Assembly (NCBI RefSeq): GCF_004363695.1
Contig: NZ_SNZC01000002.1
Coordinates: forward strand, 776,885-835,134
From: Flavobacterium cheniae
Lineage (GTDB): Bacteria; Bacteroidota; Bacteroidia; Flavobacteriales; Flavobacteriaceae
Reading direction: 5' to 3'
DNA: 58,250 bases
Shown: piece by piece, positions 32,751 through 41,602 of the stretch
Layout of the letters: each line of letters opens with the position of its first letter
Position numbering within the stretch: the stretch's first letter is position 1
Made by a program: the position numbers and the translations under genes
The notes under the pieces: model-generated
Databases searched by the model: none
Told to the model about the DNA's origin: nothing
The model's input: only the letters and a program-made list of their open reading frames with translations

Positions 32751-33434
32751 ATGAACGATTTTCATTGGACCAAGCTTTTTAATCCTGAATTCTATATTAC
32801 GATGGAAGTCGGTGGAATTCCTATTGGAATTTATATGGTTTTATTCATCGTTTTTGCTGAAACAGGTTTATTTGCAGGATTCTTTTTGCCAGGTGACAGT
32901 CTTTTGTTTTTGTCTGGAATTTATAGTCGCGAGTTGGTAGAAACATTTTTCTTAATTCCAAGTGATTTATCGAATGTTACCATTTTGGCTTTATTGATTG
33001 CTACTGCGGCAACTTTAGGGAATATTTTTGGGTATTGGTTTGGAGCCAAAAGTGGTCAGTTTTTATATAATAAAGAAGACAGTTTCTTTTTCAAAAAGAA
33101 ATATTTATACGAATCCCAAGCCTTTTTTGAAAAACACGGTGGGAAAGCTATCATTTTTGCCCGTTTTCTTCCAATTGTAAGAACATTTGTGCCAATTATC
33201 GCTGGAATTGTTCACATGCAAAAAAGCAAATTCATGTTTTACAACGTGTTGAGTTCGATTTTATGGTCGTTTCTTTTAGTTTTTGCGGGTCATTATTTGT
33301 ACGGATTCTTTAACGAAGAATTTGGCATCGATTTAAAGAAACACATCGAAAAAATCATCCTAATTTTAATTGCAGTAACTACTTTTCCATTGGTTATGAA
33401 AGCAATTAAAGCAAGAAAAAATACAACGGATTAA
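32751..33434 (+). CDS. DedA family membrane protein
   Basis: 227 residues of the DedA/SNARE-associated family, multi-span inner-membrane proteins linked to lipid (undecaprenyl-phosphate or phospholipid) transport and membrane homeostasis. Family motifs are AETGLFAGFFLPGDSLLFLSG and the FARFLPIVRTFVPIIAG segment with its conserved arginines. It starts two bases after the symporter stop. Its stop codon abuts the stop of the convergent thioredoxin-like gene with no spacer. Confidence 0.92.
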   Translation: MNDFHWTKLFNPEFYITMEVGGIPIGIYMVLFIVFAETGLFAGFFLPGDSLLFLSGIYSRELVETFFLIPSDLSNVTILALLIATAATLGNIFGYWFGAKSGQFLYNKEDSFFFKKKYLYESQAFFEKHGGKAIIFARFLPIVRTFVPIIAGIVHMQKSKFMFYNVLSSILWSFLLVFAGHYLYGFFNEEFGIDLKKHIEKIILILIAVTTFPLVMKAIKARKNTTD

Positions 33435-34895
33435 TTATTTACTTTGTAACAAGTTATTCAACTCTTGCTTGATTTTTTCAGAATCAGGAGAAGGTGCTTT
33501 TGAATTTGAAATTTCACCATTCGAATTTATTAAAACATATCTCGGAATAAAATCAATAGCTAATTTTTTTAAATATTCTGAAGTTTTTGGATTAATTATC
33601 AAATAGCTGTTTTCGGTTAGCTTTTCAAATTGATTTGCTTTTTTCCAAGCTTCAAAGTTAGCATCCGTAGATAAGTATAAAAACACAATTTCTTTTTCTT
33701 TGAATTCTTCGTGTAATTTTCTCGAACTTGGAAATGCAGCTCTACAAGGTGCACACCAGCTCGCCCAAAAATCTACATATATTATTTTACCTTTGTTAGC
33801 TTCAATAATTGCCGTTAATGTAGTTGCTTTTTTGTTTTCGTCATACAAAACGACTTCAGAAGTGTTTTGTTTTAAAGCTTCAATGTCAACTAAAAATGCA
33901 TTTTCAAAGCCTTCAATTAATTTTTTATCGTTTGAATATTTTTTAAAAATTGAAACATAAGTTGATAGTTTATTTGAATCTGTTTTTGCAATACGATTCA
34001 AATAAACGTACAGTAAATATTCTTTAGCTTTAGTAGAAAACAAGTCCGATTCTTCAACTTGAAGAAAACTATTTTCGTTATCTTCATATTGAATGTTTAC
34101 ATCTTTTGTTTTGGTTTTGTTATTAGCGGTTTTTAGTTCAAAATCTTTAATTTCTTTATCGTATTTCTTTATTTTAAACTCGTTTTTCACATATAATTCT
34201 AAGAAATAGCGGTACGATTTTAACCAAATTAATTGTTCGTTTTTAAGGTTGTTTTTAAAATCAGAAAAATTTGTTTTTGTATCTGTATTTAAGGTATAAA
34301 AAGTAATGTAATTCAACTGCGAATCATACATTTCTTTCGAAATTTTATTTGAATTTAAAAGTTCATCTAATGCTGTTTTAGAATTTTGAATAAAGTTGGC
34401 TAACTCCGTTTTATATTCTTTTTCTTCTTTTGAATTTCTACTTCTTTTATTAGTTTGAAAAAAGACAAAATTATCAATCGGAAAACTTAAATTTAGTTGG
34501 TGTTCTAAATTTAAATCAAACGGTTTTACTACTCTGTTTTGAATTTTGAAATTTGGAAATCCTTTTTCGTAATCAATTTCAACCACATCATTTGCATTCA
34601 AAATCACTCTTGAACTTTTATTCAATTCTTTCCAATTATGTATTAAAAAAATCTTATCCGATTCAATATTCAATTGTATCGTGTCATTTTTTTCTTTGTT
34701 GTTTGGTGAAAGATAAGTTTCTCTATACGAATTGTATTCTGAATAATTAATCAGTGAATTCATTCTTTTAAATCCAGAAGTTTCTTCAAAATGGTAATTA
34801 CTTTTATTGAAAATTAAGGTTATGTTTTTTGTGGAATTTTGGGCTGAAATAATTTGGGCAAAAAACAACGTTGTTAAAAGTAAATAAATTCTCAT
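33435..34895 (-). CDS. Exported thioredoxin-fold (TlpA-like) protein
   Basis: 486 residues. Signal peptide MRIYLLLTTLFFAQIISAQ. The first ~350 residues are Lys/Asn-rich, probably mostly helical, and not recognisable. The C-terminal ~140 residues are a TlpA/ResA-like thioredoxin domain with FWASWCAPCRAAFP (Cys381, Cys384) and the cis-proline region FIPRYVLI. It likely acts in the periplasm on disulfides, as many Bacteroidetes TlpA-like proteins do; the partner is unknown. It is a lone gene, convergent with DedA. Confidence 0.85.
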   Translation of the reverse strand: MRIYLLLTTLFFAQIISAQNSTKNITLIFNKSNYHFEETSGFKRMNSLINYSEYNSYRETYLSPNNKEKNDTIQLNIESDKIFLIHNWKELNKSSRVILNANDVVEIDYEKGFPNFKIQNRVVKPFDLNLEHQLNLSFPIDNFVFFQTNKRSRNSKEEKEYKTELANFIQNSKTALDELLNSNKISKEMYDSQLNYITFYTLNTDTKTNFSDFKNNLKNEQLIWLKSYRYFLELYVKNEFKIKKYDKEIKDFELKTANNKTKTKDVNIQYEDNENSFLQVEESDLFSTKAKEYLLYVYLNRIAKTDSNKLSTYVSIFKKYSNDKKLIEGFENAFLVDIEALKQNTSEVVLYDENKKATTLTAIIEANKGKIIYVDFWASWCAPCRAAFPSSRKLHEEFKEKEIVFLYLSTDANFEAWKKANQFEKLTENSYLIINPKTSEYLKKLAIDFIPRYVLINSNGEISNSKAPSPDSEKIKQELNNLLQSK

Positions 34896-34985
34896 TTTTT
34901 CAGATTTTTATATCATAACGCAAATAACGAGATTTAGTGTGTAACTAAAAACAAATTCTTACATTTACTTTTTAAATTTAGAACA

Positions 34986-36098
34986 ATGCAACTCAGTTAT
35001 TGGGAAATAAAAAATTGGTTTTCAAATATCGATTTTACTATTGTAGGTAGTGGAATTGTGGGTTTGCATACCGCATTAGCGTTGCGTGAACGATTTCCTT
35101 CATCAAAAATTTTAATTCTTGAAAAAGGCATTTTACCACAAGGAGCGAGTACAAAAAATGCAGGATTTGCTTGTTTTGGAAGTATTTCCGAAATCATAGA
35201 CGATTTAAAAACCCATACAGAAGAAGAGGTAATTCAATTGATTCAAAAACGATATGCTGGATTACAGTTGCTAAGAAAAAATCTCGGCGATTCGGAAATT
35301 GATTTGAAACCTTATGGTGGATATGAACTCTTTTTAAAAGAAGACGAGTCGTTTTATAATGAGTGTATTCAGAAAATATCCTTCATTAATGATATAATTA
35401 AACCACTTTTTAAAACTGATGTTTTCTCCAAAGAAGTAGATCGATTTAATTTTGGAGGTATTTTTGAAAATTTGATTTTCAATCCGTTTGAAGCCCAAAT
35501 TGATACTGGAAATATGATGCAAGCTTTACTAAAAAAAGCACATCAAAATGATATTCTGATTTTAAATAGTCAAACCGTAACAAGTTTTCAAGAATTGAAT
35601 GATACTGTTGAGGTTGAAACGAATGGAATTACATTCAAAACCAATAAATTGTTATTTACTACTAATGGATTCGCTTCGCAATTAACCAATAATCAGGTTA
35701 AGCCAGCAAGAGCTCAAGTTTTAATTACAAAACCAATTCCGAATTTAGATATTAAAGGTACTTTTCATTTAGATAAAGGGTATTTTTATTTTAGAAATAT
35801 CAACGATAGAATTCTTTTTGGAGGCGGAAGAAACTTAGATTTCGAAGGTGAAACAACAACTTCACACGATACAACAGAATTGATTCAAAATCGTTTGGAA
35901 GAGTTATTAAAAACAGTAATTTTGCCACATAAAGCGTTTGAAATTGAACACCGATGGAGCGGAACAATGGGTGTGGGAACACATAAAAAACCTATTGTAG
36001 AACAACTATCAAATAACGTTTATTGTGGTGTGAGAATGGGTGGAATGGGCGTTGCAATAGGTAGTTTAGTCGGACAAGAATTAGCAGATTTAGTTTAA
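34986..36098 (+). CDS. FAD-dependent oxidoreductase (DAO family)
   Basis: 370 residues. A Rossmann dinucleotide motif FTIVGSGIVGLHTALALRE (residues 18-36), followed by ILILEKG, defines the FAD-binding fold of D-amino-acid oxidase/glycine oxidase-like enzymes. Further on are STKNAGFACFG, typical of DAO proteins, and a C-terminal RWSGTMGVG ... GVRMGGMGVAIGSLVGQ. The substrate amine is unknown. It is followed by mtgA after four bases, a pairing with no obvious metabolic logic. Confidence 0.88.
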   Translation: MQLSYWEIKNWFSNIDFTIVGSGIVGLHTALALRERFPSSKILILEKGILPQGASTKNAGFACFGSISEIIDDLKTHTEEEVIQLIQKRYAGLQLLRKNLGDSEIDLKPYGGYELFLKEDESFYNECIQKISFINDIIKPLFKTDVFSKEVDRFNFGGIFENLIFNPFEAQIDTGNMMQALLKKAHQNDILILNSQTVTSFQELNDTVEVETNGITFKTNKLLFTTNGFASQLTNNQVKPARAQVLITKPIPNLDIKGTFHLDKGYFYFRNINDRILFGGGRNLDFEGETTTSHDTTELIQNRLEELLKTVILPHKAFEIEHRWSGTMGVGTHKKPIVEQLSNNVYCGVRMGGMGVAIGSLVGQELADLV

Positions 36099-36102
36099 AA
36101 AT

Positions 36103-36843
36103 ATGGCGAAAAAAACTACTCCAAGTAAAAATACTTCAGCAAAAAAACCTGCAAAAAAAAGAACCACAGGTCAAAAGATTTTACGTTTCTTTTGGTTGCT
36201 TTTTCTATGGTTTAACATTATCAGTTTTTCAGTGGTGTTACTTTTCAAATTTGTTCCAGTTCCATTTACACCACTTATGGGAATGAGGGCTTTAGAACAC
36301 AATGAAGAAGGAAAAGACATGGTTTGTAGTCACGAGTGGGTGCCAATAGATGAAATTTCCTTAAATCTTCAAAAAGCAGTTATTGCTAGCGAAGATGGTC
36401 GTTTTTTAGAACATTCTGGTTTCGATTTTGAGGCCATGCAAAAAGCCTTTAAGAATAATCAAAAAGGTAAACGTTTAAAAGGTGGAAGCACCATTTCGCA
36501 ACAAACGGCAAAAAATGTTTTTCTTTGGCAAGGCAGAAGTTATGTTCGAAAAGGATTAGAAGCGTATTACACCGTTTTAATTGAACTAATTTGGGGTAAA
36601 AAACGCATTATGGAAGTCTATTTAAATAGTATCGAAATGGGCGATGGCGTTTACGGTGCCGAAGCAGCTGCAAAACATTGGTATCGAAAAGATGCATCTA
36701 GTTTAACGCGTTATGAGGCTGCAGGAATTGCCGCTATTTTACCAAATCCAAGAAAATACAAAGCTTCAAATTCTTCATCTTATATAAATAGAAGAAAAGC
36801 TAAAATCAGCAGAGAAATTGGCTATGTGAAGTTAGATTACTAA
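36103..36843 (+). CDS. mtgA: Monofunctional peptidoglycan glycosyltransferase
   Basis: 246 residues of the GT51 family, with no transpeptidase domain. A basic N-terminus (lysine-rich to 25) and one membrane span (~27-50) precede the catalytic domain, with ASEDGRFLEHSGFD (catalytic Glu97) and GGSTISQQTAKNVFLW. It polymerises lipid II into glycan strands at the outer face of the inner membrane. It sits four bases after the FAD oxidoreductase and shares its transcript. Confidence 0.94.
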   Translation: MAKKTTPSKNTSAKKPAKKRTTGQKILRFFWLLFLWFNIISFSVVLLFKFVPVPFTPLMGMRALEHNEEGKDMVCSHEWVPIDEISLNLQKAVIASEDGRFLEHSGFDFEAMQKAFKNNQKGKRLKGGSTISQQTAKNVFLWQGRSYVRKGLEAYYTVLIELIWGKKRIMEVYLNSIEMGDGVYGAEAAAKHWYRKDASSLTRYEAAGIAAILPNPRKYKASNSSSYINRRKAKISREIGYVKLDY

Positions 36844-36939
36844 TATTACCCTTTTGTAAACCGAAAAAGGTTATTCATGAACTTTTCCGTAAAAATTCAT
36901 TAAAAAGTACTATTTTTAGTAAACTAAAACTATAAAAAT

Positions 36940-37260
36940 ATGAAAAAAATTATCCTGTTATCAAGTTTTGTTGTATTAACATCTTTTGGTACTATAACCA
37001 ATACTGAAAATACTTCAATTGTAAAAACAGAAACAGTTGTTGGAGAAAGTTTCTCGCTTATAAATGATTCTAAAGACAAAATTTCCATTCACACTGGAAC
37101 AGGTTTCGTGTCTTTGAATAAAGGCTCTAAAACAAGTATTGGTTGTAATGTTGGAAAAGAAGTTCGCTGGGCGAACGAAGGTAAAAAAGGAGATGTAATC
37201 TTTAAAATTACAGCCGATATGTGCGGAAAAACCTTAAAATTATCCGAGTTGACGAAATAA
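36940..37260 (+). CDS. Small secreted protein of unknown function
   Basis: 106 residues; family not recognised. There is a signal peptide (MKKIILLSSFVVLTSFGT), then a small, probably beta-rich domain with two cysteines (IGCNVG and DMCGKTLKL) that could form a disulfide. No lipobox. The gene stands alone with its own terminator. It could be a periplasmic or surface protein, but no function can be assigned. Confidence 0.7.
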   Translation: MKKIILLSSFVVLTSFGTITNTENTSIVKTETVVGESFSLINDSKDKISIHTGTGFVSLNKGSKTSIGCNVGKEVRWANEGKKGDVIFKITADMCGKTLKLSELTK

Positions 37261-37278
37261 GATTTTCTAATTATAAAT

Positions 37279-37312
37279 TAAAACCGAAAGCACAATTGTT
37301 TTCGGTTTTTTG
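37279..37312 (+). terminator. Terminator after the small secreted protein
   Basis: Stem AAAACCGAAA / TTTCGGTTTT with a ten-base loop, followed by T. Confidence 0.85.
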
Positions 37313-37366
37313 TTTTTACAGTAACATTTTATTTCTCTGTTCGACTAATTAAGAAAACTAAAAATT

Positions 37367-38170
37367 ATGCAAGCACACGAGATTGATTACCATATTTATG
37401 GTGAAGAAATGCAATATGTGGAAATCGAATTAGATCCGCAAGAAGTAGTAATTGCCGAAGCAGGAAGTTTCATGATGATGGAAAACGGCATCAAAATGGA
37501 AACTATTTTTGGAGACGGAAGTCAAGAACAACAAGCCGGAATTTTCGGTAAATTACTTTCAGCTGGAAAGCGTGTCCTAACAGGTGAAAGTTTATTTATG
37601 ACAGCTTATCAAAATTTAGATATGGGAAAACGTAAAGTGTCTTTTGCTTCTCCATATCCTGGAAAAATTGTTCCAATAGATTTGCAGCAATTTGGAGGAA
37701 AGTTTATTTGTCAAAAAGATTCGTTTTTATGCGCTGCAAAAGGCGTTTCGGTAGGAATTGAATTTTCTAAGAAATTAGGAACTGGTTTGTTTGGCGGTGA
37801 AGGTTTTATTATGCAAAAGATAGAAGGTGATGGAATGGCATTTGTACATTCAGGAGGAACTTTAGCTAGAAAAGAATTACAATCTGGAGAATTACTTCGT
37901 GTAGACACAGGCTGTTTAGTAGGGTTTACCAAAGATGTAGATTATGATATTGAGTTTGTTGGAGGAATTAAAAACACTATTTTTGGAGGTGAAGGTGTTT
38001 TCTTTGCGACACTTCGCGGACCTGGAATTGTTTACATTCAGTCGTTACCATTTACACGTTTGGCTGATAGAATTATTGCATCGGCACCAAAAGCAGGAGG
38101 AAGTGGAAGAGAGGAAGGAAGTTTGCTTGGTGGCTTAGGAAGAATGCTTGATGGTGATAACCGTTTTTAA
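37367..38170 (+). CDS. TIGR00266/AIM24 family protein
   Basis: 267 residues of the AIM24-like family, a soluble beta-rich fold related to mitochondrial AIM24. It begins [19 protein letters not shown] and contains the family-typical [48 protein letters not shown] and [14 protein letters not shown]. The molecular function of this family is unknown. No signal peptide. It is followed, about 80 bases on, by a small membrane protein on the same strand. Confidence 0.9.
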   Translation: MQAHEIDYHIYGEEMQYVEIELDPQEVVIAEAGSFMMMENGIKMETIFGDGSQEQQAGIFGKLLSAGKRVLTGESLFMTAYQNLDMGKRKVSFASPYPGKIVPIDLQQFGGKFICQKDSFLCAAKGVSVGIEFSKKLGTGLFGGEGFIMQKIEGDGMAFVHSGGTLARKELQSGELLRVDTGCLVGFTKDVDYDIEFVGGIKNTIFGGEGVFFATLRGPGIVYIQSLPFTRLADRIIASAPKAGGSGREEGSLLGGLGRMLDGDNRF

Positions 38171-38248
38171 TTTAACTTAGTTTTATGTGTTGATTTTCAA
38201 TAGTTTAGATTAAAATTCGTAATTTTATTAATCTAAACTTTGAAAGTC

Positions 38249-38692
38249 ATGAAAAATAAAACAGTATTACAAAATGCATTTCTAATCTTTTTAGGAATCG
38301 GGTTGTTTTTCCTATTAATGGATTTTTTAGGATTGGCAAGTAAAAATTATTTACGTTCATTAAATGCTTTTATCGTCTTATATGGAATTCATAAAACCAT
38401 TAAATATAATTACGATAAAGGAAAAATGAACTATTTTGAAAATCTATTTTCAGGATTTATAACAGGAGTATTGGGTGTTTTTCTTGGAATAGTTGGTTTA
38501 ATTGCATTCATCTACATAAAAGGAGGAGAAAGCTACTTAACAACATTATCGGATACTTTCTTTTTCGTTGGAAAAATAAATATCATTCAATATTGTGGCG
38601 TTTTATTTTTTGAAGGTGTTGCTTCTAGTTTAATAGGTGCTTTTGTGTTGATGCAATTTTATGGTGACGTTGCTATTAGCCACAAATATTAA
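38249..38692 (+). CDS. Small four-span membrane protein (possibly DUF4199)
   Basis: 147 residues from the ATG at 38249. The TTG at 38240 is part of a TAAACTTTG promoter-like box and is rejected. There are four hydrophobic spans (about 8-30, 33-47, 65-90, 115-135). The layout and NYDKGKMNYFENLFSGF remind me of DUF4199 membrane proteins of Bacteroidetes, but I am not certain. No function is known. Confidence 0.65.
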   Translation: MKNKTVLQNAFLIFLGIGLFFLLMDFLGLASKNYLRSLNAFIVLYGIHKTIKYNYDKGKMNYFENLFSGFITGVLGVFLGIVGLIAFIYIKGGESYLTTLSDTFFFVGKINIIQYCGVLFFEGVASSLIGAFVLMQFYGDVAISHKY

Positions 38693-38773
38693 ACACGCCT
38701 AAGTTTGTCATTATTCGTAATTGTAAATTAAAACTTTCATATTTTTAATCGCAACTTATCGAATTTATTACAA

Positions 38774-38800
38774 AAAAAAAGAGCCTTATGGCTCTTTTTT
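38774..38800. terminator. Bidirectional terminator
   Basis: Stem AAAAAAGAGCC / GGCTCTTTTTT with a TTAT loop, between two convergent genes. T-runs on both strands. Confidence 0.85.
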
Positions 38801-38817
38801 AGTTTAGTATTTCTTTT

Positions 38818-40923
38818 TTATTTTAATTCTTTAACACCCATATTATAAAGCGTAAAGACTTGCATATCCACATTTTCTTGAATCGTAGCAGCAACCGATT
38901 TTCCTGCTCCGTGACCCGCATTTACATCAATACGAATTAAAACCGGGTTATCTCCAGCTTGCTTAGCCTGTAATTCTGCAGCAAATTTAAAACTATGCGC
39001 CGGAACTACTCGGTCATCGTGATCTCCTGTAGTTACCATAGTTGCTGGATATTTTGTACCTGCTTTTACGTTATGAACTGGTGAATAACCTTTAATGTAT
39101 TCAAACATTTCCTTGCTTTGTTCGGATGTTCCGTAATCGTAAGCCCAACCTGCTCCAGCGGTGAATGTGTGGTAACGTAACATATCTAAAACACCAACTG
39201 CTGGTAACGCCACTTTTACTAAATCTGGGCGTTGTGTCATAACTGCACCTACTAATAATCCACCATTCGAACCACCTTTTATCGCTAAATAATCTGAAGA
39301 AGTGTAGTTTTCTTTGATTAGATATTCAGCTGCAGCAATGAAATCATCAAAAACGTTTTGTTTTTTCATTTGGGTTCCTGCATCGTGCCACTTTTTACCA
39401 TATTCACCACCACCGCGTAAGTTTGCAACAGCGTAAACACCGCCATTTTCTAACCAAACAGCATTAGAAATACTAAAAGCAGGAGTTAAACTTGAATTAA
39501 ATCCACCATAACCATATAAGATAGTTGGATTTTGTCCGTTTAATTTTGTGCCTTTTTTATACGTGATAATCATTGGAACTTTTGTGCCATCTTTTGAAGT
39601 ATAAAACACTTGTTTTGACTCGTAATCAGCCGAGTTAAAATCCACCTTTGGTTTTTGATAGATTGCTGATTTTCCTGTTTTTGGATCAAAAGAATAGATA
39701 GTTCCTGGTGTTACATAATTCGTAAACGAAAAATATAAAGTAGTTTCTTTTTCTTTTCCACCAAAACCACCAGCAGTTCCAACACCAGGTAATTGAATAT
39801 CGCGTACTAGTTTTCCGTTGTAATCATATTGTTTGATGAACGAAACCGCATCTTTCATGTAACTTGCAAAAATATAACCGCTACCAGTGTTTGGCGACAA
39901 TACATTTTCGGTTTCAGCGATGCAATCTTTCCAATTTTCTTTTGCTGGATTTGATAAATCAAAAGTTACAACGCGTTTGTTTGGCGCTTTGTAATTGGTT
40001 ACCAAGTAAATTTTAGAACCTTTATTGTCTAAAACATCATTATCATTTTCGTAGTTGTCAATTAAAGTTACGATTTTAGCATTAGGTTTTGATAAATCTA
40101 AATAATATAATTCGTTTCCAGAAGTTGAATTCGCTGCCGAAATGAATAAATATTTTTCATCTTCAGAAACACCACCACCAACATATCTTCTTTTTACATC
40201 GCCACCATAAACTAATTTATCTATTTTTTGAGCCGTGTTTAATTTGTGGTAATACAATTTGTGTTGGTCTGTTTTTGCCGATAATTCGCTTCCAACCGGT
40301 TTGTCATAGCTTGAATAATAGAATCCTTCGTTTTTGTACCAAGAAACACCGCTAAATTTTACATCCACAATTGTATCTCCAATAATTTTTTTAGTTTTGG
40401 TATCAATTACGATTACTTTTCTCCAATCACTTCCACCTTCTGAAATAGAATAGGCTGCTAAACTTCCGTCTTTACTGAAATTTAATCCACCTAAAGAAGT
40501 CGTTCCGTCTTTTGAAAATGTGTTTGGATCTAAAAAGATTTCTTCTTTACCAGCTTTATCTTTTCGGTATAAAACCGATTGATTTTGAAGTCCGTTATTT
40601 TTGTAGTAATAGGTATAATTTCCTTCTTTGAATGGAGCTCCAATTTTTTCGTAGTTCCATAGTTTTTCCATGCGGGTTTTTAGCTGATTTCTGTATGGAA
40701 TTTGCTCTAAATAACCATAAGTAACAACATTTTGAGCTTTTACCCAAGCTTCCGTTTCAGCGCTTCGGTCGTCTTCTAACCAACGATACGGATCGTTAAT
40801 TTTTTCACCAAAATACGTGTCAACGTGGTCGATTTTTTTCGTTACGGGATAATTAACTTTTGTTGTTTGTGCGTTCATAACAAGTGTACAAACAATAGCC
40901 GATATTGTTATTGTTTTTTTCAT
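38818..40923 (-). CDS. Exported prolyl oligopeptidase (S9A)
   Basis: About 701 residues. Signal peptide [19 protein letters not shown], from the ATG at 40921-40923; the ATG at 40947 overlaps the promoter box. It shows the POP start signature [14 protein letters not shown], a seven-bladed propeller region, and a hydrolase domain with Ser552 in [11 protein letters not shown], Asp in [12 protein letters not shown] and His in NAGHGAGKS. Flavobacterial S9A enzymes cut short peptides after proline; this one is exported, like the first prolyl endopeptidase described from this group. Single-gene unit. Confidence 0.94.
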   Translation of the reverse strand: MKKTITISAIVCTLVMNAQTTKVNYPVTKKIDHVDTYFGEKINDPYRWLEDDRSAETEAWVKAQNVVTYGYLEQIPYRNQLKTRMEKLWNYEKIGAPFKEGNYTYYYKNNGLQNQSVLYRKDKAGKEEIFLDPNTFSKDGTTSLGGLNFSKDGSLAAYSISEGGSDWRKVIVIDTKTKKIIGDTIVDVKFSGVSWYKNEGFYYSSYDKPVGSELSAKTDQHKLYYHKLNTAQKIDKLVYGGDVKRRYVGGGVSEDEKYLFISAANSTSGNELYYLDLSKPNAKIVTLIDNYENDNDVLDNKGSKIYLVTNYKAPNKRVVTFDLSNPAKENWKDCIAETENVLSPNTGSGYIFASYMKDAVSFIKQYDYNGKLVRDIQLPGVGTAGGFGGKEKETTLYFSFTNYVTPGTIYSFDPKTGKSAIYQKPKVDFNSADYESKQVFYTSKDGTKVPMIITYKKGTKLNGQNPTILYGYGGFNSSLTPAFSISNAVWLENGGVYAVANLRGGGEYGKKWHDAGTQMKKQNVFDDFIAAAEYLIKENYTSSDYLAIKGGSNGGLLVGAVMTQRPDLVKVALPAVGVLDMLRYHTFTAGAGWAYDYGTSEQSKEMFEYIKGYSPVHNVKAGTKYPATMVTTGDHDDRVVPAHSFKFAAELQAKQAGDNPVLIRIDVNAGHGAGKSVAATIQENVDMQVFTLYNMGVKELK

Positions 40924-40944
40924 AAAAAGTTTATTGTTGAATAA

Positions 40945-40952
40945 CAAAGATA
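40945..40952 (-). promoter_or_regulatory. -7 promoter box for the prolyl oligopeptidase
   Basis: The minus strand reads TATCTTTG, an exact TAnnTTTG match, 21 bases before the chosen ATG. Confidence 0.55.
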
Positions 40953-40985
40953 TTCAAAAGGGTTTTAAAGATTTGTTAAAAAACA

Positions 40986-41012
40986 AAAACGACTGAAATT
41001 TCAGCCGTTTTG
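40986..41012 (-). terminator. Terminator after the metal-locus lipoprotein
   Basis: The minus strand can form AAACGGCTGAA / TTCAGTCGTTT (one G-U pair), followed by T-rich sequence, just past the stop at 41031. Confidence 0.75.
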
Positions 41013-41030
41013 TAACAAATTTGATTTTTT

Positions 41031-41591
41031 TTAGTTAACCGCAACTGAAAAGTTTACTGCAGCATCAGTGCTTCCTCCAGCATTTGTTATGTCACCACTT
41101 GCAACTCCTGCTGCTGATTTATTTAAATCATGTCTTAGCGTAACTGTTAAAGTTCCTGTTGAGCCAGAAGTACCAGCAACTAATGTAAAGTTTAAGCCAA
41201 TTGGTTTTCCGTTAGTATCCGTATCCGTGTAAGTTACAGTTCCAATAGATGATGGAAGTTGATAGAACACTTGATGATCAGCTCCCTCTTCTTCTACTTC
41301 AACTGTAATGTCTTCTGCTGGATCTTCTAATTCGTTTAAAAATTCTGTTGAACCTGTGTAAGTCGTTCCAGCTACTAGAATACCACCACCAACTGGAGTT
41401 AAAACAGGAGCATTTGGACCATCACCATCTAAATCTCTTGATTCTAATACGATAGTTTGTCCTCCACCAACTAATGTAACTCTTACAGTTGTGATAACTT
41501 CTTCCTCGTTCACAGGAGCATCATCGTTAGAACAAGAAGTTGAAAATATTACTGGAATTACTAATAGCGCGATAAGTTTTAAATTTTTCAT
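41031..41591 (-). CDS. TonB-receptor-associated lipoprotein
   Basis: 186 residues. A lipoprotein signal ends VIFSTSC (Cys20) followed by SNDDAPVNEEE, so it is anchored at an envelope membrane. It is very acidic (DGDGPNAP, EDPAEDITVEVEEEGADH). I recall a family named 'type 1 periplasmic binding fold superfamily protein' with this start, which often follows a TonB-dependent receptor. It lies 11 bases behind the receptor gene and ends at a terminator, so it is the last gene of that transcript. A metal- or ligand-capture role at the cell surface is inferred from context and its acidic/His content. Confidence 0.8.
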   Translation of the reverse strand: MKNLKLIALLVIPVIFSTSCSNDDAPVNEEEVITTVRVTLVGGGQTIVLESRDLDGDGPNAPVLTPVGGGILVAGTTYTGSTEFLNELEDPAEDITVEVEEEGADHQVFYQLPSSIGTVTYTDTDTNGKPIGLNFTLVAGTSGSTGTLTVTLRHDLNKSAAGVASGDITNAGGSTDAAVNFSVAVN

Positions 41592-41602
41592 GTTTTGATT
41601 TT